A stretch of DNA of 64,000 nucleotides from PALSA-968 sp964387075 (GTDB taxonomy: Bacteria; Bacteroidota; Bacteroidia; B-17B0; Aurantibacillaceae). Positions within the stretch are counted from its first letter, which is position 1; the number at the start of each line of letters is the position of its first letter. Below the pieces are notes generated by a model. It saw nothing but the letters and a program-made list of their open reading frames with translations. It was not told the DNA's origin and made no database searches. Below, in pieces: positions 22,977 through 33,166 of this stretch. The position numbers and the translations under genes are program-made. The stretch lies in assembly GCA_964387075.1 (NCBI GenBank), contig CAYLVB010000008.1, positions 124,001 through 188,000 on the forward strand, written 5' to 3'.

Positions 22977-25900
22977 ATGAAAGCCATTCCGGTACATATT
23001 TTTTTTGGCGAAGCCGCAGAAAGGATAGGGCGGGGGGAGAATATTGCCCTGAAAGGACTGCATGGCTCAGGCTGGAGCTTTTTATATACAGCATGCGCAG
23101 CCGGCGAAGCGAAAAACATTGTTATTATCTGTAAAGATGCCGAAGAGGCTCTTTATACGGTGGGCGACCTCCAGGTATTGCAGGAGAAAAAAGTGCTCTA
23201 TCTCCCTTACAGTTATCTGAACGCCTATGATTTCGAAAAAACGCAGACCGCGTCGCAGCAACAGCGTATAGAAACGCTGGAAAGGATCTCGAACAGCGAT
23301 AAAAAACAGATCATCGTTACGTATTGCGAGGCGCTTTTTGAAAAGATACCGAATAAGAATACATTATCAGAAAATACCTTTAGGGTGGCAGTGGGAGAAA
23401 AGCTCTCGATCGATTTCCTAGAGGAATTCCTTTTCTCTTACGATTTCGCGCGGGTGGATTTTGTGAGTGAGCCCGGCCAGTTCGCCGTAAGGGGCGGTAT
23501 CATTGATGTTTTTTCTTTTTCTTCGAACAATCCCTACCGAATGGAATTGTTTGGCGAAGAGATCGAGTCGATCCGCAGCTTCGACGCGGTCACACAGCTT
23601 TCTACGGCTAAACACCAGCGCATTGTTATCACACCCAATATTGGCAGCGACAACCTGGGCGCTAACAAGATCTGTTTTCTCAACGCTCTTTTAAATGAAG
23701 AAACGATCGTTTTTTGTAAAGACGCGCATTACCTGTTGCAAAAGACAAAGCAACTGTTCGAAAAGGCCAGGGAGACCTACGAAAAATTATCGGAGACTGT
23801 GCAAAGCGAACCTTCCGCGCTATTTTGTACGGAGGAAGAGATAAAGGCTGCTTTAATGGAGAAACAATTGGTGGAAGATGCCAATCCCGTATTTGCCAAT
23901 GAAAAAATAGAGCTGGGCCAGCAGCCACAGCCTTCTTTCAATAAAAATTTCGATCTACTCTTTAAACATTTGCTGGAGAACAAACAAAAAGGCTTTTCCA
24001 ATTTCCTTTTTACCGATACCGAAAAGCAGGCCGAGCGATTGAAGCAGATACTCACTGATGTTTCACGCACGAATAATGTAGTAGAGAACTTATTTCAGAC
24101 GATCCATCTCAGTATCCACGAAGGATTTATTGACTATGGAAATAAAGTGGCCTGCTACACCGATCACCAGATCTTCGAACGCTACCATAAATACAAAGCG
24201 CCGGCATCATTCACTAAGACCGGGGAAGCACTTACTTTAAAAGAGCTGCAAAGTCTTAATCCCGGAGATTACGTGGTGCATATCGATCATGGTATCGGTC
24301 GCTTTGCGGGATTGGAGAAGATAAAGACCGGAGAGAAGATCCAGGAAGCGGTGCGGCTTGTTTACAAGGACAATGATGTAGTATATGTTAGCATCACCTC
24401 GCTGCATCGCATCGCAAAATACACAGGAAAGGAAGGCGCAGTGCCGCGTTTGGATAAGTTGGGATCTACGCATTGGCAGACTTTAAAGAACAAGACCAAA
24501 TCACGCGTGAAGCAGGTTGCTTTCGACCTGATCAAGCTTTACGCGCAGCGAAAAGCTTCAAAGGGACACGCGTTCCCGCCGGATAACTATTTGCAGCATG
24601 AATTGGAAGCTTCTTTTATTTACGAGGATACGCCCGATCAGTTGAAGAGTACTAATGATGTGAAGCGCGACATGGAAAAACCTTACCCTATGGATAGGCT
24701 CGTTTGCGGGGATGTTGGTTTTGGTAAAACAGAGATAGCCATACGCGCGGCTTTCAAAGCTGCCTGTGATGGAAAGCAAACTGCTGTTCTGGTTCCTACA
24801 ACAATTCTCGCCATGCAGCACGCCAAGACCTTTGCCGAGAGACTCAGGGATTTTCCGTGCCAGGTGGATTATATCAACCGCTTTAAATCCGCCAAAGAAC
24901 AAAAGGAGAGCTTGGAGAAAATGGCGGAGGGCAAAACGGACATTATTATCGGAACCCATAAATTATTGGGAGGATCGATAAAATTCAAGAACCTGGGTCT
25001 CCTCATCATCGATGAGGAACAGAAATTCGGAGTAGGATCGAAAGATAAATTAAAGCTCCTGAAACAAAATGTAGATACACTTACCTTAACAGCAACTCCT
25101 ATTCCGCGTACGCTGCAATTCTCTTTGATGGGTGCCAGGGACCTTTCTGTGATCGCCACTCCGCCGCCCAATCGCTATCCTGTGCAAACCGAACTTCATA
25201 ATTTCAACGAAGAACTGGTTCGCGATGCTTTGCGTTTTGAGATCTCGCGGGGGGGGCAGGCATTCTTCATTCACAATAAAGTACAAAGCATCAATGAAGT
25301 GGCCGGAATTATCCAACGTTTGCTCCCTGAAGCGAAAATATCCGTGGGCCACGGGCAAATGGAAGGCGACAAACTGGAAAAGATCATGCTGGATTTTGTA
25401 GAGGGAAGAACAGATGTGCTTGTTGCAACAACCATTATTGAATCCGGACTTGATATTTCCAACGCCAATACGATCATCATTAACGACGCGCAGAATTTCG
25501 GACTCAGCGACCTGCACCAGATGCGGGGCCGGGTAGGGCGCAGCAACAAAAAAGCCTTTAGTTATTTATTGGTTCCCTCTTTACTTACCTTAACCAATGA
25601 TGCGAAGAAACGATTGAAAGCGATAACCGAATTCACCGATCTTGGGAGCGGATTCCAGATAGCCATGAGAGATCTTGACATTCGCGGTGCGGGAGATATG
25701 CTGGGCGCCGAACAGAGCGGGTTCATTAACGATATGGGTTTTGATACCTATATGAAGATATTGAACGAGGCGGTAGAGGAATTGAAGGAAGAAAGTTGGT
25801 ACAAGGAACAAACCAAAGATGAAAAACATGCTGATCCAGGCTTTAAGTCCACCTTCTCAAAAGTGTTTGTAAAGGATACGATACTGGAAACCGACTTTGA

Positions 25901-26342
25901 GCTTTTAATACCGGATACTTACATTGAAAATGTAACCGAAAGATTGAATACATATAAACAACTCGACGAGGCGCATACAGAAGAAGAATTAGGCACCATA
26001 GCCCAAAATCTGGCCGATCGTTTCGGTCCGCTGCCCACGCAGGTCTTAAATCTTTTGGAAGCCATCAAAATGCGTCGCCGGGCCATGCAGCTTGGCTTTG
26101 AGAAGCTTTTACTGAAGGGCGGAAAAATGCTGGCTTATTTTATCAGCAAGCAGCAAAGCGAATATTACAACACGCCGGTCTTCAAAGGGATCCTTCAGTT
26201 CGCTCAAAAACATCCCAGGCAGTGTTTTTTAAAAGAACAGGGCAGCCGCCTTTACATCAGTATACAGAACGTAAAGGAAGTTGCCGATGTAATGACTATA
26301 TTTGATCGAATGGAAAAGTCAATCCCGTCGCATGCAGAATAA
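22977..26342 (+). CDS. mfd: Transcription-repair coupling factor Mfd
   Basis: 1121 residues. It removes stalled RNA polymerase at DNA lesions and recruits UvrA. The order is a UvrB-like N-terminal module (~1-330, RGGIIDVFSFSSNNPYRMELFGEEIESIR at ~165), an RNAP-interacting CarD-like domain (~420-490, NPGDYVVHIDHGIGRFAGLE), superfamily 2 helicase motifs (Walker A GDVGFGKTEIA ~577; DEEQ at ~678; TATPIPRTLQ; TTIIESGLDISNANT; QMRGRVGRS) and a C-terminal TRCF domain (~960-1100). The first ATG matches the family start. The histidine kinase gene begins inside its last codons. Confidence 0.95.
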   Translation: MKAIPVHIFFGEAAERIGRGENIALKGLHGSGWSFLYTACAAGEAKNIVIICKDAEEALYTVGDLQVLQEKKVLYLPYSYLNAYDFEKTQTASQQQRIETLERISNSDKKQIIVTYCEALFEKIPNKNTLSENTFRVAVGEKLSIDFLEEFLFSYDFARVDFVSEPGQFAVRGGIIDVFSFSSNNPYRMELFGEEIESIRSFDAVTQLSTAKHQRIVITPNIGSDNLGANKICFLNALLNEETIVFCKDAHYLLQKTKQLFEKARETYEKLSETVQSEPSALFCTEEEIKAALMEKQLVEDANPVFANEKIELGQQPQPSFNKNFDLLFKHLLENKQKGFSNFLFTDTEKQAERLKQILTDVSRTNNVVENLFQTIHLSIHEGFIDYGNKVACYTDHQIFERYHKYKAPASFTKTGEALTLKELQSLNPGDYVVHIDHGIGRFAGLEKIKTGEKIQEAVRLVYKDNDVVYVSITSLHRIAKYTGKEGAVPRLDKLGSTHWQTLKNKTKSRVKQVAFDLIKLYAQRKASKGHAFPPDNYLQHELEASFIYEDTPDQLKSTNDVKRDMEKPYPMDRLVCGDVGFGKTEIAIRAAFKAACDGKQTAVLVPTTILAMQHAKTFAERLRDFPCQVDYINRFKSAKEQKESLEKMAEGKTDIIIGTHKLLGGSIKFKNLGLLIIDEEQKFGVGSKDKLKLLKQNVDTLTLTATPIPRTLQFSLMGARDLSVIATPPPNRYPVQTELHNFNEELVRDALRFEISRGGQAFFIHNKVQSINEVAGIIQRLLPEAKISVGHGQMEGDKLEKIMLDFVEGRTDVLVATTIIESGLDISNANTIIINDAQNFGLSDLHQMRGRVGRSNKKAFSYLLVPSLLTLTNDAKKRLKAITEFTDLGSGFQIAMRDLDIRGAGDMLGAEQSGFINDMGFDTYMKILNEAVEELKEESWYKEQTKDEKHADPGFKSTFSKVFVKDTILETDFELLIPDTYIENVTERLNTYKQLDEAHTEEELGTIAQNLADRFGPLPTQVLNLLEAIKMRRRAMQLGFEKLLLKGGKMLAYFISKQQSEYYNTPVFKGILQFAQKHPRQCFLKEQGSRLYISIQNVKEVADVMTIFDRMEKSIPSHAE

Positions 26343-27291
26343 AAGCAAAGGCCCCTGGTTGTTCTACGCGCTCGTAATTTACGTGCTGATGCAGTTCCTG
26401 TGGTGGGAGGTGCTGCTGGCAAAGCAGTCGAACCAATTGGCCGAAGAGCGCAAGAAGATCATCGCGCTTAATATTACGGATAGATCACAGCTTGAAGAAA
26501 ATTTACAACAGATCGATAAAAAGAAGCAACACCAGTTGTGGATGCATCTCGGAGAAGGAACCGTTTTCCTGATCCTGCTTACTTTGGGCGTGCTGAAGAT
26601 CTACAACACCCGCAAAAGAGAGAACGAGCTCAATAAACTGCAAAGTAATTTTCTTCTTTCGGTGACCCACGAATTGAAATCTCCCCTGGCTTCTGTGAAA
26701 CTGCAGCTGCAAACCATGCAAAAGCATAAGCTCGACGAAAAAACACAGCATGAACTTCTGCAAAAAGCCATTGCGGATAATGAACGATTATTACGGCTCA
26801 TCGACAATATACTTTTAGCTTCCCGCAGTAACAATGAGCAGCTTGCGCTCAATAAAAGGAAGATCAACCTGAGCGACCTACTCTATAAGCTGCATGAAGA
26901 GGTCTTCAGCAAAGACAAGGCCCGTATACAAATCAGTTCAGAAAGCAATCATTTTATTGAGGCGGACGAGGAAGTGCTTTTTATCATTTTTTCTAATCTC
27001 ATTGAGAACGCTTTAAAGTATTCACCTGTTGAAACGCATGTGGACATTGTGATAAAACAAATGAACAGCTGCACTGAGATCTATATTAAAGATAATGGTC
27101 CCGGCATTCCGGAAGCGGAAAAAGAGAAGGTATTTGAGAAATTCTACCGCTTGGGTAATGAGTCCACGCGCAATGCCAAAGGCACCGGGCTGGGTCTTTA
27201 TATCGTGAAGAACATGTGTTCGCTGCACGGAATAGAGTTCAGGCTGCGCGACAATAAGCCCAGCGGGGTGATCTTTGAACTTACGATCTAA
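26332..27291 (+). CDS. Sensor histidine kinase
   Basis: 319 residues, starting with the ATG at 26332, which overlaps the mfd 3' end by 11 bases. Two membrane helices (~8-30 and ~75-97) flank a short periplasmic loop of ~40 residues. A HisKA domain follows with the phospho-accepting His in SVTHELKSPLASVK (~112), then the ATPase domain with NLIENALKYS (~221), DNGPGIPEAEKEKVFEKFYR (~253) and GTGLGLYIVKNM. No response regulator is beside it; it may act with one elsewhere. It converges with and overlaps the wbqC gene by 11 bases. Confidence 0.9.
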   Translation: MQNKSKGPWLFYALVIYVLMQFLWWEVLLAKQSNQLAEERKKIIALNITDRSQLEENLQQIDKKKQHQLWMHLGEGTVFLILLTLGVLKIYNTRKRENELNKLQSNFLLSVTHELKSPLASVKLQLQTMQKHKLDEKTQHELLQKAIADNERLLRLIDNILLASRSNNEQLALNKRKINLSDLLYKLHEEVFSKDKARIQISSESNHFIEADEEVLFIIFSNLIENALKYSPVETHVDIVIKQMNSCTEIYIKDNGPGIPEAEKEKVFEKFYRLGNESTRNAKGTGLGLYIVKNMCSLHGIEFRLRDNKPSGVIFELTI

Positions 27292-27865
27292 GGTACTCAG
27301 CAGAATCAGGCCCTTTATTGAAGAGCAGGTCGAGGATGCTCAAGTCTGGTTGGAAGCCGTGTTTATCACCAAACACCTGCATATAGGACTTTTGATGCGA
27401 ATTACCTTTAGGTAAGATAGAGTTGCGATGGTCCTGTTCCACTTCTTTTTCGAACGAGGAAGTAAATTGAATATTCACTTCAATCTTCATGAGGTTTAGA
27501 AGCAGTTCGAGGATCTTTGTATTGTGTTCAAAAAGAAACTCACTTCTTTTTTCAAAGAAAACCTTGAGCTCATTTTCGTAATAAATGAAATAGGGCGAGT
27601 TTCGATACGCGCTTTCTATACTGCGCCAATGTTGGTTCTGCCAGTTCTCTTTGTATGCGATCTGATTCTCTGTAATAAGGGTTTTCCTGTGTGTGTTCAC
27701 TAATGGAACGCTCAAGACCTGTACCCCATTGGCACCTAAGATGTGGCAACGATTACGATAGGTCTGTTTCACAAAATGTTCATGTTTCTCCAGCGTAATA
27801 GCATCAGAAGAAGCGATCTTTTGAAAATAGCTGATCGGGGGGAAATAAGCGGTGCTGAGCAACAT
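27281..27865 (-). CDS. WbqC family protein
   Basis: 194 residues. The family start LLSTAYFPPISYFQKI, the FVKQTYRNRCHILGANGVQVLSVPLV strand-helix region and HWRSIESAYRNSPYFIYYE are typical. WbqC proteins were first noted in O-antigen clusters but their chemistry is unproven. The ATG shares its A with the TAA stop of the upstream membrane protein gene (TAATG), and that gene overlaps the S46 peptidase, so all three are coupled in one operon. Confidence 0.85.
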   Translation of the reverse strand: MLLSTAYFPPISYFQKIASSDAITLEKHEHFVKQTYRNRCHILGANGVQVLSVPLVNTHRKTLITENQIAYKENWQNQHWRSIESAYRNSPYFIYYENELKVFFEKRSEFLFEHNTKILELLLNLMKIEVNIQFTSSFEKEVEQDHRNSILPKGNSHQKSYMQVFGDKHGFQPDLSILDLLFNKGPDSAEYLRS

Positions 27866-28860
27866 TATTTTGAAACGAAAATGTTCCTGATCCCTTGCCC
27901 CGTGTTCCTGAACGAGGCCACATTGAGCGGGAACTCCAGGAAAACGTGAAGGATACTTAAAAAGTAAAGGACGATGAACCCAAGACTGTAATCAAAAAGG
28001 TAACATCCAACCGCGAGGGCCCAGAGGAAAAGGATCAGGTACAGGGAACTCTTAGAAACCTCGTGCCATTTGATGACAGTGGTTTTGGAGAACCAGTTCA
28101 AATAGTGATAAGTATAGGCAAAAGCAATGAAACGCTGCAAGGCTATAAGCCCGGGCGCTACAAAATAGGATTCCTGGCTGCCGTCGGTACTCACGCCCAG
28201 CAGGTTGCCGAGATATTTATTAAGAGCAAGGAAAAACCTTGAAATAGCGCCTTTCTCTGTTACCGTTAGCACTTCAGTATTTGCAGGGTTGATGAAAACA
28301 AAGCTCAGGGCGCATAAGATGAATACAAGTAAGGAAAGAAAACCTGTGGCACTCTTGGTTTTTAAAGCGCCCGCCAAAACAAATATCCCGGTGAAAACAA
28401 AAACGTGAATGATGGTGGGTAACAAAACAGACAGCACAAGAATAAAAGGACTCAGCCGGTCGATCTTGAAGATAACACCAAGTATAAGAACAAGCACAGC
28501 ACCTGCTATGGAAACCAACGGTTTTTTTGTGATCGTTATAAAAAGCGTGTAGGCCACCACGCTTAGCATGAGTGTAGTTTGGTAATACATCACAAAGATC
28601 TTCGAATCGAACCAGCAAAGAGTGAGCAGGAAAGAGGAAAGTACGTAGGGCCATACCTGTATCTTTTTTTCTACAAAGAAGTTGCGCTTGTTCAACCACG
28701 AGATCTCGGTGAGATAGTGCAAAGGGCCCAGGATGGCGTACACGAACAGAAAAAGCTTAAAAGGCAGTATAAAAGCAATAGATGCGCTCAGCACCATCAG
28801 CCCCATATTGGTGATGTTGATGCCTTTTTCTGTGCCTAAGGCTTTTTGAAATATGTTCAT
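27865..28860 (-). CDS. Polytopic membrane protein of unknown function
   Basis: 331 residues with about nine to ten hydrophobic segments (~20-45, 68-88, 90-108, 113-131, 140-165, 170-190, 235-250, 270-290, 292-310). Charged or polar spots include LHYLTEISW (~48), YHYLNWFSKTTVIKWHEV (~255) and LHVFLEFP (~310); the His/Trp pattern hints at a metal or lipid site in the membrane. I do not recognise the family with certainty. It is translationally coupled to the S46 peptidase before it (ATGA) and the WbqC gene after it (TAATG), which suggests a role with one of them. Confidence 0.7.
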   Translation of the reverse strand: MNIFQKALGTEKGINITNMGLMVLSASIAFILPFKLFLFVYAILGPLHYLTEISWLNKRNFFVEKKIQVWPYVLSSFLLTLCWFDSKIFVMYYQTTLMLSVVAYTLFITITKKPLVSIAGAVLVLILGVIFKIDRLSPFILVLSVLLPTIIHVFVFTGIFVLAGALKTKSATGFLSLLVFILCALSFVFINPANTEVLTVTEKGAISRFFLALNKYLGNLLGVSTDGSQESYFVAPGLIALQRFIAFAYTYHYLNWFSKTTVIKWHEVSKSSLYLILFLWALAVGCYLFDYSLGFIVLYFLSILHVFLEFPLNVASFRNTGQGIRNIFVSK

Positions 28861-31001
28861 TGAACAATTTTCATTTCGTTCAGTAAATAACCGGCGCCGG
28901 CGTATTTATCGATCACAAATAAAGTGTAATGCACGTCCAGAATAATGTTCCTGCAGATCTCGGGATTGAACATGATATCGCTCATGGTGCCTTCCCAAAC
29001 GCGGTCGTAATTGGTGCCTATCAATTCTCCTTTGGCGTTGAGCACGGGACTTCCCGAATTGCCACCGGTTGTATGATTACTTGCGATGAACGAAATATGT
29101 AGTGAACCATCTTTATCGGCAAAACGACCGTAATCTTTTTTCGCGTGCAATTCTTTCAGTTTAGGAAAAATGATGAAGTCGTCGTTATTGGGATCTTCTT
29201 TTTCCATCATCCCATCTAGCGTGGTGAAATAGGTGTACACAACCCCATCACGGGGTTTATAAGGTTTTACTTTGCCGTAAGCCACACGCAGGGTTGAGTT
29301 GGCATCAGGGTAGAATTTTTTGTCCTTGTATACTTTTGTCAGTTTGTCGACATATTGCTTATACAGGTCAAGCAGTTTGCTGTCGATAGCAGTGGCCTGC
29401 GGTGTTACGTTCGCGGCGTAATAAGTTGAAATACTTTTCCAGAGGCGGTATGCAATGTCGGTTTCCAGGGCTTTTACATCGCCCGTTTTTAGGGCTGTGA
29501 GGTAACGCTCTTTGTTCACAAAAATAGATTCGTTGTAGATCTTATCGGTGATGGCGTCGTAATTATCGGTGTGGGCAGCGAACAATGAATCTATGACGGG
29601 CACGCGTAATTTCTTTTCTACACCCATGGCGTAAGCTTCGAGCATGGCACGACAAATAGCTTTATCCATCGCTTTATTATAGCCTTTGAAGAACTTCTCG
29701 ATATCCGGATAATATTTGTTCATTTCCTTGGGAGCACTCTCCACGGGATATTTTTTTACGGTAAAAAGTAATTTTTCTACAGCCCGCGCCGCGGTAAGGG
29801 CGTTCACACCCAAAAGACATTCCATCAGGTAATCATTTTGTTTTTGGTAAACCTTCTGTTCGGCATAAAGGGCATGAAATTCATTGAAGACCTTCGAGAA
29901 TTTTTCCTTTTCTGCTGGATCCGATGAGAGTAGTTCAAGGAATTTCTTCTCAAATTCTTTTTTCCGGTTCACGGCGTCAAATTTCTTGAGGCCCTGCATT
30001 TCGCCCATCCATTTCTTCCAGTAATTGGCCACCGAAGCGTAGGTAGAAGCATAAGCAATGCGCGTGGTGTCATTTCCTTTCATGAAACGGTTCATGATGG
30101 TCAAACGTTTATCGCGCAAAGCCACACGGTCGGGATCGCTCTGGTTCATCGTCATCTCAACGGCGTCAGAGAATAAATATTCCTGCGTGCGGCCTGGAAA
30201 TCCATACACCATCGTAAAGTCACCTTCGTTCACGCCCTTTAAAGAAATGGTCAATGACTTTTTTGGTTTGTAGGGAACATTGTCCTTAGAATACTCAGCG
30301 GGTTCGTTGCTCTTATCCGCGTAAATACGAAAAACAGAGAAATCTCCTGTATGGCGCGGCCAGACCCAGTTATCGGTATCACCGCCAAATTTTCCAATGA
30401 AAGAAGGAGGAGCGCCAACCAAACGAACGTCCTTAAAAGTTTGTGTTACGAATAAAATATATTGATTGCCGTAAAAGAAAGGCTTCACAAAGGCCTCGTA
30501 TTTGGTTCCTTTGGTAGCAGCGTCGATCAGTATTTTTGAATTTACCTGTTGAATGGAATCGCGAATTTTCTCAGAAAGTTTGTCCGTGATCCCGCCATTG
30601 ATCTGCGCCGTTACATCTTCGATGCGCACGATCAGGGTAGCGGTCAATCCGGGATTGCTCAATTCTTCACTTTGGTTCATGGCCCAAAAACCATGGGTGA
30701 GATAATCTTTGTCGACAGAACTGTGATTGGCAATGGAGGCGTAACCACAGTGGTGGTTGGTAAGCAACAATCCTTTATCCGAAATGATCTCAGCGGTACA
30801 ACCTCCGCCAAAATGCACGATGGCATCTTTAAGAGAAGCGTTGTTCACGTCATAGATATCTTTAGCGGTCAGTTTGCACCCGTTCTTTTTCATGTCGCTC
30901 TCGTTCAACTGCTTCAGCAGGAATGGCAGCCACATGCCTTCGTCGGCGATCAGTTTGAAAAACGAGGCGGATAATGCGAGTGCGAAAAAGAGTTTTTTCA
31001 T
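28857..31001 (-). CDS. S46 family dipeptidyl-peptidase, DPP11-like
   Basis: 714 residues with a signal peptide (1-19). S46 enzymes are periplasmic serine dipeptidyl-peptidases of Bacteroidota. The catalytic His is in LTNHHCGYASI (~84) and the Ser in HTTGGNSGSPVLN near residue 650; the N-terminal EGMWLPF that caps the substrate amino end is present. In YDRVWEG, 18 residues after the catalytic Ser, an Arg occupies the position that is Arg673 in Porphyromonas DPP11 and Gly in DPP7. This predicts preference for Asp/Glu at P1. Its stop overlaps the next gene (ATGA). Confidence 0.9.
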   Translation of the reverse strand: MKKLFFALALSASFFKLIADEGMWLPFLLKQLNESDMKKNGCKLTAKDIYDVNNASLKDAIVHFGGGCTAEIISDKGLLLTNHHCGYASIANHSSVDKDYLTHGFWAMNQSEELSNPGLTATLIVRIEDVTAQINGGITDKLSEKIRDSIQQVNSKILIDAATKGTKYEAFVKPFFYGNQYILFVTQTFKDVRLVGAPPSFIGKFGGDTDNWVWPRHTGDFSVFRIYADKSNEPAEYSKDNVPYKPKKSLTISLKGVNEGDFTMVYGFPGRTQEYLFSDAVEMTMNQSDPDRVALRDKRLTIMNRFMKGNDTTRIAYASTYASVANYWKKWMGEMQGLKKFDAVNRKKEFEKKFLELLSSDPAEKEKFSKVFNEFHALYAEQKVYQKQNDYLMECLLGVNALTAARAVEKLLFTVKKYPVESAPKEMNKYYPDIEKFFKGYNKAMDKAICRAMLEAYAMGVEKKLRVPVIDSLFAAHTDNYDAITDKIYNESIFVNKERYLTALKTGDVKALETDIAYRLWKSISTYYAANVTPQATAIDSKLLDLYKQYVDKLTKVYKDKKFYPDANSTLRVAYGKVKPYKPRDGVVYTYFTTLDGMMEKEDPNNDDFIIFPKLKELHAKKDYGRFADKDGSLHISFIASNHTTGGNSGSPVLNAKGELIGTNYDRVWEGTMSDIMFNPEICRNIILDVHYTLFVIDKYAGAGYLLNEMKIVQ

Positions 31002-31068
31002 AGCTGAAGAATGAGCTATAAAAGTACGAAAATTATTGAGTTCGGGCTTCCCGCTATTGGGGGTAGAA

Positions 31069-33036
31069 TTACTCGATACGCTTGAGCGGTATCTCCCTGT
31101 GCGGGTGTATGATCATCGGGAATTTCTCCACCTTCACCGAGCTGGTATCCAAACCAAAACCGCGCGATTCGGAAAGGCTGAACTTTTTGAGGAAATAGTA
31201 CATATCCATGATCACGCGCTCGTGCCAGGGCAGGTCGTTGTCTGAAGAAAGATATTTCTCAATGATCACAAATTTAAAATCACCGATCACGTTGTTGCGG
31301 TTCAGCGATTCATAGCGGCTGGTGATGTCAACCTCTCCCTGGCGTACCATATCCTGCACCACTTTGCGGAACATGAGATTTATTTTGGGCGCAACCCGGA
31401 ACCCGAGCTTGAAATCCACCCGTACCACATCGTCTTTTAAGATCTCGTGCACCCGGTATTCCATCCTGTGGGGTTCATCAACCACATCCACGTGTACGAA
31501 CCAATACAGGTCGGCGCGTTTTGGACGTTTCTGTAGAATGGAATAAATGATCTTGGCCTCGATCTCATCAGAATGATTGGCTCCTGTAAGATACACCAGG
31601 TGCGTAGCGTATTTGGGGATGGTGAGATCGCGGCTTAACTCTGCCAGTACCTGGGTATAAGCGCCAAGCTTCACGTACTCGGTGTAGCTGCGGGTGATCT
31701 TTTTGGCCAAGTGCCAGATAGCCATTGCCGAAACCAAAACAGCGGCAATGATCAGGGTTACATAACCTCCATTGGGAAATTTCTTAAGATTCGCATACAG
31801 GAACGAAAGCTCGATGACCAGGTACACGATCACCACCAGGACCACCAATGGATGATTGTATTTTTTCATCCACATGAAGTAAAATAGCAGGATGGTGGTG
31901 GAGATCATGCAAAGGATGATGGATAGACCATAAGCCGCTCCCATATTGGCCGACTCCTCGAATTTTAAAACAACACCGATACATCCTGCCAGCAACAGCC
32001 AGTTAATAGACGGTATGTAGAGTTGGCCTTTTAACTGGGTTGGATATTTAATTAAGACCTTCGGCCATAAGTTCAATCGCATGGCCTCGCTGATAAGTGT
32101 GTAGGAGCCGCTGATCAAAGCCTGCGAGGCAATGACCGCCGCCGTGGTGGAAACGATAACGCCGATAGGAATGAACCATTCGGGCATGCAGAGATAAAAA
32201 GGATTGGTAATATTGGAGGCGGCACCAACCTGCTCAAGTGTTTGCCCGGCATGTTCTATTAAAAAAGCCCCCTGCCCAAAATAATTCAACACAAGCATGC
32301 TCTTTACAAATATCCAGCTTATACGGATATTGGCGCGCCCGCAGTGTCCCAGGTCGCTGTACAAAGCTTCGGCCCCTGTGGTACAAAGAAAGACCGCACC
32401 CAAAACAAAAAATCCTTCGTGGTGTATAGATAGCAAATGAATGGCGTAGTATGGATTAAGCGCTTTGAGCACCCCAATGTTCCCGCCTAGTTGCATAATG
32501 CCTAACACGCCCAGCATGCTGAACCAGATCATCATCATCGGGCCAAAAAAACGGCCGATGAATTTGGTGCCGAATTGCTGGATCATGAAAAGCCCTACCA
32601 GGATGCCGATCACAATGGGCACTGTTTTTATTTCGGGATTAAAAAATCGTAAACCTTCTACAGCCGAAGCGATCGAGATAGGCGGAGTTATTATACCATC
32701 GGCCAGCAGCGCGCTTCCTCCAATAATAGCGGGCAGCAATAACCACTTTACTTTAAAACGGCGTACGAGTGTATACAGGGCAAATATCCCGCCCTCGCCT
32801 TTGTTATCGGCTTTTAGTGTAAGAAGGATGTATTTAATGGTTGTTTGTAAGGTAAGCGTCCAGAAGATACAGGAAATACCACCCAGCACTACGCTGGAGT
32901 CAATGGCCTCTTTCCCCATGATCTCGCTCATCACGTACAGGGGCGAGGTGCCGATGTCTCCGTAAATTATTCCGAGTGTAACAAGAAGGCCACCCATAGT
33001 AACTTTACTGAAGTGGCCGCTGTGCTGGTTGCTCAC
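31069..33036 (-). CDS. kup: KUP/HAK/KT low-affinity potassium transporter
   Basis: 655 residues. An inner-membrane K+ uptake protein, probably coupled to H+. About twelve membrane helices fill the first ~440 residues and a cytosolic domain the last ~210. Family motifs: GIIYGDIGTSPLYVMSEI (~19-36), ADNKGEGGIFALYTLVRR (~75-92), LADGIITPPISIASAVEGL (~110), and the C-terminal YLTGANHSDEIEAKIIYSIL. The first ATG is the family start after a short basic tail. Divergent from the aminotransferase gene. Confidence 0.95.
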   Translation of the reverse strand: MSNQHSGHFSKVTMGGLLVTLGIIYGDIGTSPLYVMSEIMGKEAIDSSVVLGGISCIFWTLTLQTTIKYILLTLKADNKGEGGIFALYTLVRRFKVKWLLLPAIIGGSALLADGIITPPISIASAVEGLRFFNPEIKTVPIVIGILVGLFMIQQFGTKFIGRFFGPMMMIWFSMLGVLGIMQLGGNIGVLKALNPYYAIHLLSIHHEGFFVLGAVFLCTTGAEALYSDLGHCGRANIRISWIFVKSMLVLNYFGQGAFLIEHAGQTLEQVGAASNITNPFYLCMPEWFIPIGVIVSTTAAVIASQALISGSYTLISEAMRLNLWPKVLIKYPTQLKGQLYIPSINWLLLAGCIGVVLKFEESANMGAAYGLSIILCMISTTILLFYFMWMKKYNHPLVVLVVIVYLVIELSFLYANLKKFPNGGYVTLIIAAVLVSAMAIWHLAKKITRSYTEYVKLGAYTQVLAELSRDLTIPKYATHLVYLTGANHSDEIEAKIIYSILQKRPKRADLYWFVHVDVVDEPHRMEYRVHEILKDDVVRVDFKLGFRVAPKINLMFRKVVQDMVRQGEVDITSRYESLNRNNVIGDFKFVIIEKYLSSDNDLPWHERVIMDMYYFLKKFSLSESRGFGLDTSSVKVEKFPMIIHPHREIPLKRIE

Positions 33037-33166
33037 GTGTTTGCGATTTGCAGGCTCAAAGGTAAAAAAAGAAGCATAAAGATTTTATAAATAAAGCATA
33101 AAATGGAGCAAAACTTGCTGAATTTAGTGGTGGCTTATTTGTATTTTTGGCCTTCTATTTATTTCT

